NCBI GenBank assembly: GCA_905160935.1
Contig: CAJHZI010000893.1
Coordinates: forward strand, 442,501 to 506,500
DNA: 64,000 nucleotides
Reading direction: 5' to 3'
Source: Enchytraeus crypticus
Taxonomy: Eukaryota; Annelida; Clitellata; Enchytraeida; Enchytraeidae
The notes below the pieces were generated by a model, which was not told the DNA's origin, made no database searches, and saw nothing but the letters and a program-made list of their open reading frames with translations. Numbering within the stretch: the stretch's first letter is position 1; each line of letters starts with the position of its first letter. Shown here in pieces: positions 1 through 13,000 of this stretch. The position numbers were made by a program, and so were the translations under genes.

Positions 1-840
1 GGATGAATTTATTGCTTATTCGTATAGGTTTGTTTGACATGAACCGAAAACCAGAGGCTAGAAATATGTCTATGAGCTATTTACCACGGACCTGCCATTA
101 AGCAATGCACTGAGAAATGAATCATATACACATATACATGCATGCATGCATATGCATACATGTATATTATTGATATTTATCTACACAGCATACACATAAC
201 TATTAATATACGTAAATAAACGTATATTTTGGACGCCGTTGATATATCACGCACGTGCTGCTACGTACTGGGTTATGAACTGTTACTCGCTTCAGTGATC
301 TGCCTGAATGAATGCTGGAGCAACGACGATAAATTCGCGAAAATATCGAACATACCCAAGCCTGTGTGAACACAGTTGTAATTGTAGGCAGGAAGTCGAT
401 TCTGCGATTTTGCAACTTATAGCAACTATACCATGACTAAAACTATGACTACGAACTCTCGTGGCCTACTGATATGACACATAAATATGGACTAATTGAA
501 TAGGAGGGGGGGACCTATTTGTCTCTGACAAGTGACATCAAGGATTTAGAGTTCTACTATGATATGTAGGCCAACATGAAGGTGTAACAAGATATATTCA
601 TCATTTTCATTTTAATCCTAGTTTAACCAGCGTCAGGATAGAAAATGTTAGAAAATGTTGTATCAGTTTCGGGAGGGTAGGAGGCTGCCAATCGAATGCC
701 ATTTCTTACATGGGTTTGGATCTTAGTATTTTGTGGCCTGTTTGCGACACGTGCTGTCCACGGATGGTCAATTCTTCAGAAACCCGAGCACAACACGGGT
801 ACTTTAGCAATTACACATTAATAAACACTGTAATAGTTAT
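1..840. other. Non-coding upstream sequence
   Basis: No supportable exon, RNA gene or repeat family was recognised, apart from a few CATG/TATA-rich stretches near 125-180. It may be intron or upstream DNA of gene 1. Confidence 0.4.

Positions 841-845
<5 letters not shown>

Positions 846-927
<82 letters not shown>
846..927. repeat. (TA)n microsatellite
   Basis: An almost pure TA tract directly bordering the TA target duplication of the MITE at 930. Others lie at 1519-1563, 1905-1960, 3696-3725, 4116-4147, 5531-5690, 16015-16119, 16876-16917, 17803-17838, 17899-17937, 28943-28996 and 51828-51901. Confidence 0.95.
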
Positions 928-929
<2 letters not shown>

Positions 930-1514
930 CAGACTGGGGCAAAAAAATAATCCCCTAGCGAAATCTCAATAACTTCAAAAAACTGAAAATACCTTTACTA
1001 AATTTGCGAAGCTTCTAGGGGAGGAATTTCTGCGTATATCCTGCAATTTTGATGAAAATATTTTCAGTAGTTACGAAATTACAGCATTTCTACGAGAAAT
1101 GTGCAAAAATAAATTTCAACAAGGCTTTTTGAAGTGTCAGTCGTTGCTTTGTAAGAAAATAACGACCCTGAAAAGGGCCGTTGACTTAAGTGGTGGAGTA
1201 CAAGCCTACACTACCTTGTTAGCTGCTCCAAAAGAGATGCTTAAAATTCGTTCTGCTGTTAAAATTATTTCTAAATTTTGAAGAAATTTTCCGATACTTT
1301 TGTTTAAATAAGCCTTCTTAAAATGGATTTTAACACTTTTTTCGGAGTTAAACGCAAACGCCGTATTTTTGTTATTTCTGAATATATTTTCACCAAATTT
1401 GCAAGATACGCGTAGAATTTCCTCCTCTATAAGCTCCAAAAATGTTGTACACATATTTTGAATTCTGTTGAAGTTATTGCGATTTCGCTAGGGGATTATT
1501 ATTTTTTGCCCCAG

Positions 1515-1518
<4 letters not shown>
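930..1518. mobile_element. Tc1/mariner-like MITE, copy 1
   Basis: Both ends carry the inverted repeat starting CAGACTGGGGCAAAAAA, continuing through AATCCCCTAGCGAAAT for at least 40 bp and flanked by TA. Internal sequence consists of modules around GAGGAATTTCTGCGTATATC in both orientations. No transposase frame is present, so it is non-autonomous. A longer relative lies at 16120-16875. Confidence 0.85.
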
Positions 1519-1563
<45 letters not shown>

Positions 1564-1567
<4 letters not shown>

Positions 1568-1898
1568 TATTCTCAATCATTTAAAGTGAATTCGAGTGAT
1601 ATTTTATAATAGTATTTAAGGACTTTTGATTTTGTAACTTCACATATAATGCACTGCATTTTTTAAATTTCTACTAAACTCTCAATTGTTTTATATAACT
1701 CATTGGTATAAGCTTAAACGGCTAAATGTATCTGATATACTGTATGTTTTAAGTGTACGCATCTTGGTTCCTACTGTTATCTTTCGGGATATGTAAGATT
1801 TCCGCTCATACACTTTTCTCTTCTGTTGTTGAACATTTGTCATGTAGCTCGTTAGAAATGCGTGTGATAAATGAATAAATAAATATTATATATACATG

Positions 1899-1967
<69 letters not shown>

Positions 1968-2450
1968 ATACATATATATAAATTTTAAGAGCCACTAAAG
2001 GTAAATATAGAGTTAAAGACTCAACTATGCCGCTGATCATAAGCTGTTAGGTTGGGTCGCTTTGTCGATGAGCTGCTTGGGTTTGGTTGAAATGGGTCAG
2101 AGTTTTGATGGATCGGGTTTTAAAATTTGGGTCCATGGTCATCCCTGAGGTAGGGCCTAATCATTGGAGCATGGTGATGCTGAGTAGCTTCTGCTATGCT
2201 CAATCTTTTGGATATAATTTATAATATCTTTCCATATTGGAAGTTTTAATTAATTTTATTATATTTTATGGTATGTTTGGTTAATTAAGTAGAAAATATT
2301 TGGCAGTGCCAATTGAGCATCCAAAAAGGAAAATGCTTCCGGCTACAGGGGAGATTTTTTGATGACTGAAGTCTACAATTGACTGATACTAAGCATAGAA
2401 TGTCCTCTATTATTCAGCCAAATGACAGGTTCAGTGTAAAAATTTCTTGG
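1564..2450. other. Non-coding, unassigned
   Basis: AT-rich DNA with a broken (TA)n tract at about 1905-1960. No coding or RNA feature could be supported. Confidence 0.4.
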
Positions 2451-2451
2451 C

Positions 2452-2592
2452 ATTGGCTGGAGCCAGTGGCGACGTCGGTAAGATATTCAACCGCGGATCA
2501 ATATGTGCGGGTTTAAAATCCTGGGCTCGTCCGTCACTGACATCGCTTTCGAGTGAGGAAACTGACGCTAAAATTAGCATTTTAAGCTTTAA
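2452..2592 (+). mobile_element. SINE family B copy
   Basis: tRNA-like head GGAGCCAGTGGCGACGTCGG and B-box-like GGGTTTAAAATCC, then the family's conserved body CGCTTTCGAGTGAGGAAACT and a TTAGC tail. Related copies lie at 11705, 20006, 28629, 33590, 45296 and 50938. Confidence 0.8.
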
Positions 2593-3688
2593 TCACAGTC
2601 TTCTTTAATTCTCTTGTAAGATTATAACTTAGATTACGCAGGTTGATTCCATCACTACATCGAATTATCTGGATACTTTATTGTCTTAAGTGATATGCAT
2701 TGACTTTTATGTACGCATAACGCCATTTTGGGACTATACTAGCTGGAGAAGGATTTGCAATACTATTGTAAGGCTTGTTTTGTACCACAATAAGCTCTCA
2801 CGGACGACTAGGAATCCAAGATTTTACTGACAATGCAAAGGTTTTTTGGTCAAGGTTACTTTTTGATAATCATTCAACGGTATCAGGGAACTTTAGGCTC
2901 AAGCTACATTAAAATATATCTCAGTAAGACATCCTACGTTTTGTCCTTTTGTGTTTCTGCCTGCACACTTCTATATCTCTGCTTATTTCTGTACTGTTGT
3001 GCTCGCGTATGTGTTTTTCTTGCTGGAAGTATTCTTGAAGACAGAAGATGATATGGTTCGGTGCATCACTATAGTATCGACGTCATGCGTTCTTGCGTAG
3101 ACACAAAAGTTTTATCGTCTTGGAGCCGTCACCTATTAGATTTAGCAAAACATAGTGTTTGCTGCAGTTTTAAAATGCCATGTCAAAATATTTCTTAGCA
3201 TAATGCCATACTCTAGCTAGCCTTCCTCAGCAAAGCTACCCCTTAGTAAGGCAAACCCCTCCCAGATCTGCTGCATGCCCAGTCTATTTATAGTCTTCTG
3301 CTATAGGTTGACCCAATTCTGAAGGGCCTACTGAGAAGGCCTACAACAGATATAGGCCGTAAGATTATATTATTTTGGCTCAGGTGTTGTTGTATATTTT
3401 ATATTTTCGACGCTCGGTAGGACATATTGTGAGATGAGCTTAACAATTTCAGTAGTCTTAATAGCAACGAACCTGCAGTGTTTCGAAATGTACAATTTAT
3501 GAGTGGCTTTTATGACCCATACGCACATGCACATACACATCTTTATGCTCTCAAGTGACACTCACACACACACACATACACACACACGTAAATACATGTA
3601 TATATATATATGTATATATATACACACACATATATATATATACATGCATATACATATACGTGTATATAAATACGTGTAGGGCTCTATG

Positions 3689-3733
<45 letters not shown>

Positions 3734-4110
3734 CTATATAGATATACACATTATGTATAATGTATATATGTATATAAATATGTATATATATACATGTATA
3801 TATATATACATGTACTGTATGTGTTTGAATATATATACTTATATATACCTGCACATGCATATAATTATGTGTTTTTCATTGAGTCACGCTCATGAATATC
3901 ATACCTTCTACCACCCCTTGATCAATGATGATCATCTGCAAATCTAACAGCTGTGAAATGCTAAAACCTTGCATTCCATGTCCTATTTCAACTTTCTGGG
4001 TATTCATGTTGGATCTTGATTACAGTTCTTTGATTCTTGTATTAGTTTATGAGTAACCTTCTATCCTATATTCACGTATACTCATACATGTATATTTACA
4101 TGTATATACA

Positions 4111-4154
<44 letters not shown>

Positions 4155-4162
4155 ATATATAT
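2593..4162. other. Non-coding, simple-repeat rich
   Basis: Contains CA/TA/ATGT microsatellites between about 3560 and 3880. The short frames at 2833-3051 and 3370-3561 have no homology or splice support. Nothing else recognised. Confidence 0.4.
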
Positions 4163-5530
4163 TAGAGATGGGAATTTTATGAATTTCCAGAGTTCGGGTT
4201 CGGTTGGTTGAAAATGAAAGTTCGGTTCGGTTCGGTTCTAACAAGGGTTCGGGTTCGATTCGAGTTCGAAATGGTTTGGTTTGGATAATGTTGCAATAGT
4301 TTAACTTTACTTATAATAATCATAGTTATGACAAACATGTTTAAAATGGTTTATGTTAAATATTCTTAAAAATTCATTAAGTCATAATAGCTGCCACATT
4401 TTTTCACCTGGGTAAAAATATGACAATGAAAAAAAGAGAGAAGTGGTATTTATTCCTGTACATTTCTTAAAATATTGTAAGTTGATCAACAAATGTTCAT
4501 AATATAGATAATTAGCTTTATTATTGTATCTGAAATATTTTCTTTGATTATAACGACCAAATGCTTCATCAATTTTTAAATTTTTATTGTCACTATTGGC
4601 CTATATATTAGATACGTTTATAATTAAGTGGAAATGTCTTGGCTAAAATTTGATCCAATATTTCAGAGACAAAGTGCAATTTAGTAACATAAAAATGTCA
4701 AATAAAGATGATTTGGTAAACACGTGTACTTCCATAGAAAAATGATCATAATATACACCGTTTGCTATAAACTGACCAGTAATAAGCTTCATAATTTACC
4801 TTAGGGTTTCAAATTTGAAACTCTCAGATCAATTATGAAGTTACGAAAATAGTTATGAAATTATTGCATCGCTATGGCTCAATTTGTTTTACTCCAGATA
4901 GTCTTAACACATATAGAATGTCATATATAATTATTTGTAAATCTGGTTGCAAAAATACTAAGGTAGCACACTAAAATTAGAAACAATTCATAATTTGAAT
5001 TTAACAAGAACAAATCCACCTAGATTGAGTCAAGCATTTTCAGATTTTTAAGGAATACTCTCATCACTTTTGCCTCTCTGATGTTAATCTTCATTCCATA
5101 TTTCAATGCCGTATCATTCAGACTATCCATTATCTTCTGTAGGCCCGTCTCGCTTCCCGCTATCATTCCTTTGTACCGCTACCATTTTAAAATTTGTGTC
5201 GGAACCAGACTTACCTGAATATATGCTGTTGGATACTGTAAGACAAGTAAATGCAAAAACTAAAATATATTTGTATTGTTCTTACTATCTTTATTTAATG
5301 TCAGGCTGGCGAAGAAGAAAGGAGCTACAAGAGTTTGGTTCAGTTGGGTTTGGACGAAGTTCGGATTCGGTTCGGGTTCGGCCAGAGTCTGGGTTCGGGT
5401 TCGGTTCGGTTCGGCCAGAGTCAAAGTTCGGGTTCGGTTCGGGTTCGGTCAGAGTCTGGGTTCGAGTTCGGTTCGGTTCGGTCAAAATTCTAGATTTTAG
5501 GGTTCGGGTTCGGTTCGATTCCCATCTCTA
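4163..5530. mobile_element. hAT-like non-autonomous element with GGTTCG arrays
   Basis: Ends are the inverted repeat TAGAGATGGGAAT, matching the TA/CAGAGATGGG style of hAT termini. The flanks are (TA)n, so an 8-bp duplication ATATATAT is possible but cannot be proved. Both subterminal regions (4190-4260 and 5335-5520) are arrays of GGTTCG and GGTTCGG units in the same orientation on the plus strand. The centre is AT-rich without a transposase. Confidence 0.7.
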
Positions 5531-5564
5531 ATATATATATATATATATACATGTGTATATATAT

Positions 5565-5613
<49 letters not shown>

Positions 5614-5618
5614 CCATG

Positions 5619-5688
<70 letters not shown>

Positions 5689-5690
5689 TC

Positions 5691-6684
5691 TATATACATT
5701 TTGCTGAATAAACTCAGTGGTTACAGTTGGAATTGAGAGCTAGTGGATCGGTCAGAATTTTTCGTGCCCCCCCCGCAATGAATTTATAGGTCTCCTTGTA
5801 TCCAATATTGGCTCCTTGCGGGAATGCCCTTCAAAATACGAGAGCTAGTATAACTGAGTTCCCCTGCACTTTAACCACTGAATATACTGCATATGCATTT
5901 GCATGTGCACGTATATAATGAATGCTGTAATAATAATTATTCCATTCACTATACTGTGCCTGCCTTTGAAGTGTCAAAGTGCCTCAGTACGGCAGTCAGG
6001 TTTTTAATACTGTTACAGTCAAACGAGGCACGGACTTTCGAATGTCTTATAGGGTTACATATATACGCTACAGTCGTTAGGGGACTACAGACGTTAGGGC
6101 ACTACAGACGTTAGGGCGTTTAGGCCACTACTCGCTGACTGAATAACGAAACTGTAGGCCTATAACACTGAACGCAACTAATTTATAAAACTAGTTCAAG
6201 GCCCTTGAATAAAAATTACTATTTTATATATTTGTTCAAAACCATGTTTTCGTAGTCGTCCGGTTTTCACAAAAGTTAGTTAAATATGCGTGAAACATCA
6301 AGCAGAGAGTTTTTACTTCGAATGGGGATTCTCACTTAAATTTGGTTGAAAATGAGATTCTCTCTTTCTATTTGCTCAATGTGATCAATGTTGTCATGGA
6401 CAACAATAACATTCTAATTGTGTTGCTGTATTGTTAGTTGGCTGAAAAAGAGGGTTTTCTATTTGTTGTTTGGCTGAAAAAGAGGTTTCTCAATTTCTAG
6501 TTATATAAATATAGGTTTTCTGTGTTTTTCTGAATGACCTACTGGCATACATAATTTCTATTTAGTGACATGTTTTAATATAGCGGCATACCCTGTAACA
6601 GTGTACGTTAGATCTTAACTATTAATAGAGTCTATATTTTATTTTTATTGACTTTAATATTTTATACATTTTGCATTACAGCAG
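5691..6684. other. Non-coding upstream of gene 1 exon
   Basis: Probably intron of gene 1. A short direct repeat of ACAGACGTTAGGG lies near 6085-6115. No exon with a compatible phase was recognised. Confidence 0.4.
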
Positions 6685-7047
6685 AGAATAATGGCCAGAA
6701 TTCTTTCAAACTCCCTGACGATGGATCTTCAATTGTATATGCTGCACCTAGCGCACTCAATAACCTATACATCCCAGTAGAGTCTACGAAAAAGGAAACT
6801 GCTTCAACGAACCAATCACAGCGCTCGATACAACCGAGTGAATTCAGCGTCACGTCATCCAATCGAGAAGCTGGTAACATCGTACTACGTGATCTTGATG
6901 GAAATGGAGGCAGGGAGTGGGGGAGAGAATGTGGAGAAAATAGGATAGACTGCGATCGAGAGATGGCCCTAGATCTCCGTGTGACTTCATACTTAACTAC
7001 GTCATCGATATCGTGTGATAGCACTAGTCCTCAACTGCAGATTCCAG
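6685..7047 (+). CDS. Gene 1 exon: linker region with ALDL motif
   Basis: Open phase 1-1 exon, ending LQIPG before the donor G|GTTTTT. It shares NQSQRSIQP and EMALDL..VT with the exon of gene 2 at 37379-37780, in the same order and phase. The rest is poorly conserved, hydrophilic and probably disordered. The acceptor is a tandem CAGCAG, so the exon may begin at 6682 or 6685, adding or dropping one codon. Confidence 0.8.
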
Positions 7048-10000
7048 GTTTTTAAAGTTTATTTGATAACTTAATCTGACCGTTTCGCACTTGGTCACTC
7101 TATCTAGACGCCCAAACTACACCCAGTTTTGAAGCGATGTTTATTGGACTTGGACAGATCTTGTGGAAAAAGTGGTGATTAAAAAAAAAGTGGTGACATT
7201 AATCAAGGTTTCGCCCCTCATGTTAAAATGAGCTTACACAGATTGTGTAGGTTACCGTGATATTCAACTACCTCGTTTATACAAAAGCTCGGGTACCTTT
7301 GTGTCGACTACAATGCTACACAGCTTTTTTGAACTTATAAATTGATAAAATATGAGCATACCTGACCCAATGGATAGAATTAAGTGCGGATCTCTATAGA
7401 GAGTGAAACGAAGGCGACAATGGCACAATTCATGTCCGTAGCCAAGAGGAGGGGGGAGTGGGTTGCTATAAGCTAAAATGGCTTATAAGATCATGTTAAT
7501 TATTAGCTATAAGTGTATGGCGCAGATTGAGCAATGCACCCAACCCAGCCATGAATAGAGATAGTCAAGCTACTGTGAAATGGTGGCATATAGGTGACAA
7601 ACTGCATACTGTATGAAGCGACAAGCTAAGTAATGTCTTCTGAAGTAATATTTTGTAATTTACAGTAGATTCAATATAAATCTACGGTGAAGATTAGATA
7701 CTGAAAACAACTTATATGTCTTATAATACGCCCCCTTTGCAATTGATTTGGAAACTGTGTATGGGTAAGGGTAAGCATACTTTTAGCCGGCCTGTGTAAC
7801 GAACAGGAATAAGCTAAGCTTTTAGTATTTTATAAATTAGTGCCCAATACAACTATCCTTGCTGCTAATGGCATACCATTGAGCATAGGGCCTCATTTAA
7901 AAATGTTTACAGAAAAGAGAGAAAAACAAAAATTGTTATAAAAAGGAGAGAAAAAATTTCTGTTGGATCGCAAAAAACTAATCGCTATAGAAGTTTAATC
8001 CAAAAGTCTCTCATTGTGAGGCTTCACTATTGAAAGTAATGTCTATCTCGCTCACTAGCAACCGCACAATGTTAACAACGATGCAAGTTGCGTATTACCA
8101 AAAATATGTGGGAGGGGGGTGAAGTGGAAAAGGTATCGATCTTTAAAAAGAGTAGGGAAGTGGAAAGTTTCGCTTATTGAGTTAGGAAGCGTCGTTGCAC
8201 TAGGGTGAGAGAGAGAGCGAGAGAGAGAGAGAGAGAGAGAGAAAGAGGGAACCATGATCATTTATTAACATAGTAACACAGCAACATAAGTTGGAGGAGG
8301 GACGCCCTCTTCAGTTATCCAGTTGAAGGGATACTTGCATAGGATCAATTGCTACATGCTTGCAGGTGTCTATCAGATCTATTTCTTTACTTTTTATTTA
8401 TATTTTACAGCGATGGAATATAGAAATAACGAACCATGAGCAAATAATACCTTAAGTGTTTAATGAAGAAATTAATTTCAAGGCAATTTTTCATAGGATG
8501 AGTCACTATGTTCGTCACTTGATGGACCTATGCTTGCACACTGTATAACACCAATAAGTCTTTTAATCAGCGCCCGTAGGCTGTGGATTTTATGCAGTCG
8601 AGCGTCAGATTAAAAAAAACTAAACAGCAGTATATGAAGAGTTTGAATTGTGTAATTGTAACTCGGTCTAATGTCGTCACGAGAGATTCAATCGCACACT
8701 TATAAAAAAAGCTGTTGAGCCAGATCTATCTGTAACCCTAAAGATCGACCTGTCAATATTGTATGTTTCTTAATGCTTGAGTAATTTTAAGAACGCCCCT
8801 ACGGCACTCATTATCATATCTCGCTAAAAAGTTCAGCAAAAAGCATTTGGACAAAAACCATAACAAAAGTGGAAAATTGGTAGAGTCAATATCAGGTAGT
8901 TTTTAAGTTCAACCTAGTGAGCAAAACCCATGACTTCTGCATGTATACTGTATAGCATCATATGGTATATTAGGCATATATTTTAGCCTATATAGAAGTC
9001 ACTGGTAGGGTACATTCCTCAGCTCATTCTCCTTAGTGGCGTAGTTATTCATGGCAAAATTCTTAAATAGGCCTGCCTATGATTCACACTTTTTACTATT
9101 TGATACTTTCTCTAGTCCCTGATTAAGGGTGATCACTGTCTGTTTTTGGCGTTAAATTATTTTGAATAACATTACGAATGCTGTTATGAACATTAGCAAC
9201 ATTAAATAGTAGCACACATTACAGTGAAACGATCAACTAAGTTGATATTTATCACTTTTAATACCAAATTTTAAATCCGTTAGGCAATTTATTATATTTT
9301 TTGCGTAACCAGTTCTTGTGAATGTCCGAGATTTTTCTCTGAGATAAGCGCGGCCGGGAATCGAACCCGCAAAAGTTCAATTCACTTCAGGGCCTGTCAT
9401 TTAAAAATCCAGGACGTTACCTATACTTCTAACTACTACGCTATCTAGACATTCTAAATATTGCATTTTTAAATTAAATATTATAAAGATATTCTATTTA
9501 ATTATAATTGATGAAGCAAATTGGCCAACACAGCTCACAATGTAATTGAAGATTTAATTTTTTATTCAGACCTGACAGTTCACGTAGGATTTTAACTCAA
9601 ACCTCGAGATAAGAACACCCTCCATCAATGCGGAAACTGCCTCAACATAAAATTATTTGGTATTTTAATTTTTAATTTTGCTAGAGAGTTTTTTGCGCTC
9701 AGCCTCTACCTCTGTCATCTCCAGCAAAGCATTGTATTGAATCATTTCACACCAAATCGTAGCGTATTGTATTTTAGTTTATCATATCGCATCGTATTGT
9801 ATCATACAGTATCACATCAAACCGTTTTGTGTTTAAAACATTATATCGTTTTCTAATTTTATCAAATTGTGTGATATCAATCTGATATTGTTTTGTACTG
9901 AATTCTATTATATCGAGATATGGGGTAAAGTAGAGTCTTTCATTGTCTTGTATTTATTGTGCCGTCAATAGAACCAACTATTGCTGTCTCCGTGGTTGAA

Positions 10001-13000
10001 ATGAAGAGTTCTGAGAATGCTGATAAGAACCTTCAGAAGACCGGAGCAGTGGTTCATGGAGAAGGTATGTTGAGATCATTCTCTCAAATTACTCTTTAAA
10101 TTGTTTACTATTTTCTGTTCACCAGGATATAAAGCATGACTCTACTGTGTTTTCGTGATAGATCCAGTGGAAGCATTCTCAGAAATTTCTGTTATCTTTT
10201 CCAACTTGAATGAGCCCAGCGAGCGCACCATGGATCAATCAAAGCATCTAGTCTCTTTTTCAATATCTGATTATGACAAATCTAGAGCGAAAAATTTATC
10301 TTTATCTTTAAGATATTTTTCCTGTGGGTTATTAATTGTCGAAGTCCTAGAAACGAATACTCTGCGGTTTAAACTATGAAAATGTTGAAACATGTACTCG
10401 CAATTTTGTCTTCTGATAAATAGTGAATTTAAGAACATCTTTTTTAAACAATTTCTAGCATTCAATAATTATCACCAACTCAATTTGCGTCATGACGTTC
10501 ATAATGTTGCGATGAGATGTTGAAGAATATGATGTGGAACTGTGATGGTGCTATGGAGGTAACATTCAAGGTAGTCTTCAAGGAGATATTGAATAAAATG
10601 GACGAGCAACATTACACTGAGTTCTATATCAAATATATCATCACATATATCTTTATTCGGTAGCTTTATTTGACTTTTTCAAAATGAAAGAACACTTAAA
10701 ATCTGCTGGCAGCTCTTGTTTTGGTCTTCCTAAAGAGGGATATTAGTCAAAAGGGCAACAAGGAGATTATAGTAGTATACAAATCAGATTATGTTTAGAT
10801 TTTTCTTATTTATGCCCTTTCTTCTCTCTGTTACAAGATTCGGCACCCCTATCCACTCTTAGTAACACGTTCTATCAAACAGCTCTTCCTATTTCTCATT
10901 TCTTCCTTCCTTTTCCTATTTATTTGCATTTATCAGTTAACTGTACCGACTTTGAGAAGTGTTCCAATTTCGCTTCAGTGAGGCCAAATAATTCATTACA
11001 TCCTTTTCCATAAATTCCTATCTGATGCTTCTTGTTCAGGATATTACCTTTCCTTAATGCTAGCTCCTTTCCCACGTGTATGTACTGAGTCCAGCCTATG
11101 CGCAAATTTATAAGTGTAAAATGGTGTAAGTAATCAGTACAGTCTATGAGCAAATTTTTAAGTATAAAATGATGTACGTAATCAGTACAGCCTATAAGAA
11201 AATATATGTGTAAAATGATGTAATTAATCACTACACTCTATGCGCAAATATATTAGTGTAAAATTATGTAAGTAATCACTACAGTCTATGCGCAAATATA
11301 TAGGCCCTAAGTGTAAAATTATGTACTTATTCAGTACAGCCTATGCGGAAATATATAAGTGTGAAATGATGTGTTTCTAGCAGCTACTCCCACTCCGCTA
11401 CTCTGGGAGTTCCTGGTCCATCTACTCGACACCGGATCGAGTCCGTGTGTCTCTTGGGATTTGAGCGACCGAGAGGGACTAACATTCCAGATATTAGATC
11501 AGGTTGAGCTAGCAGCTCTTTGGGGAAATCAGAAGAGAAAGAAGGGTATGACATACGAGAAACTATCCAGAGCTTTGAGGTACTACTACAGGCACAAGCT
11601 GTTGATAAAGATTCCAGGAAAACAACTTACCTACAGGTACCCGCAATATTGAGTTACTTCGCTATTTTGAACCACTCAATATATTTGAATTGAAAGATAA
11701 AAAGTAAAAAAGTAAAGCTAATGTTAACGTCAGTTTCTTCACTCGAAAGCGATGTCAGTGACGGGTGAGCCCAGGATTTGAACTCTACATATACTGATCC
11801 GGGTCGAGTACTTTACCGACACCGCCACTGGCTCCAGCCTAAACTAAGCATATTAAAATAAACTAACAATATGCACTATTAAACGTGATTAAATTTACTT
11901 GACGCTTTGAATATATTCAAATACTAAATAAGGAGCTTGAGGAATCACTGTCGACTTAACGATCATCGAGTAGAGCAAAAACTTTCAGTAATTTTATTAA
12001 ATGCAAACAATAGTGCACTGACATGCACACAAATAAGCAGTGTTCTACGCAGAGTTCTAAAATTACCTCTTGCTCTCTCACTCCCTCTCTCTCTTTCTCT
12101 TAGTGCACTGCCTACTGGCAGGTTCATGGTATATAACGTCTCCACTCATCTCTATCTTCTGTGTTCCTCTTCATATCCACATACGAGTAGATCTTTAAAT
12201 TATGTATAACATTCCTTTTGGTATACCATTATTCTTGGGGAATTATGCTTATGGCGAGGTGGGCCCCCTATGCCTTCCTCAGCTTTGACTAACATTCAGC
12301 ATCATTCCCTGAGAAAACAATTCTGTTTACCCAAAAAGTATTTAAAGCGAATTATCGTAACTTTTCAATAAAGAATGAAAACTTTATAAACCCAGATGTT
12401 GAATCAAATAATCTGGCTATGGGAAATAAAATAATACGCTCAGTAAAGGATCAACAGAACTTTAAAAAATGAAAAAAAACACAATAGTCGCCAGCTGGCA
12501 CTGTTGAGACTATCAGTGGTGACATCTGCTAAATGGTTGCTACATTATACCAGTTGAAGGCCTTGAACTGGTATAATGACAAATAGTAATGAGACAATAG
12601 TTCATGAATTTTAATGTGTTATTTAGCCTACCACTTTTAACACGAAATGTTAAATCGTTTTATGGTCTTTAGAGCAGAAATTACATGCACGTATATATAG
12701 ACTGATTAAAGCTTTTCTCTTTGATAGTTCCTATCCACCCAATGTAGAGTAGCTGAGACAATCCCGTACATCTCCATTGCACTAAAATCATTCTTTGGAT
12801 TCAATTTCCAGATTTTAGTTTTCATCGTATTCCTTTTTACTATTTCAGTCTCTAATTGTTTGGGAAAGGCAGAGGAAAACTCCATAATTCTATTTGTCGA
12901 CGATTACTATTTAACATGGAAAGGTAGGAGGAAATTACGAAACTTGCAAGAACGGCGAATGAAAAAGCCGTAATCCAAATCTGATTTTATCGTTGAGCAA

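Noticed and set aside
710..958. 82-codon frame with a long Tyr-Ile run
   Set aside because: It is translation of a (TA)n tract; the same holds for frames at 1852-2040, 3753-3947, 4047-4244, 5490-5699, 17763-17982 and 51640-51970.
5106..5531. 141-codon frame rich in Phe-Gly-Ser-Val-Arg
   Set aside because: It comes from the GGTTCG array at the end of the hAT-like element; all three frames of the repeat are open and no homology or splice support exists.
1..6680. Search for the PNT exons of gene 1
   Set aside because: No frame resembling VELWTSGQVGYWLE or CGDVLFNALVRLRQQ was seen, so these exons are taken to lie before the window.
10155..10379. 74-codon frame after the gene 1 linker exon
   Set aside because: It lies within the intron after a strong donor, lacks homology and has no counterpart in gene 2.
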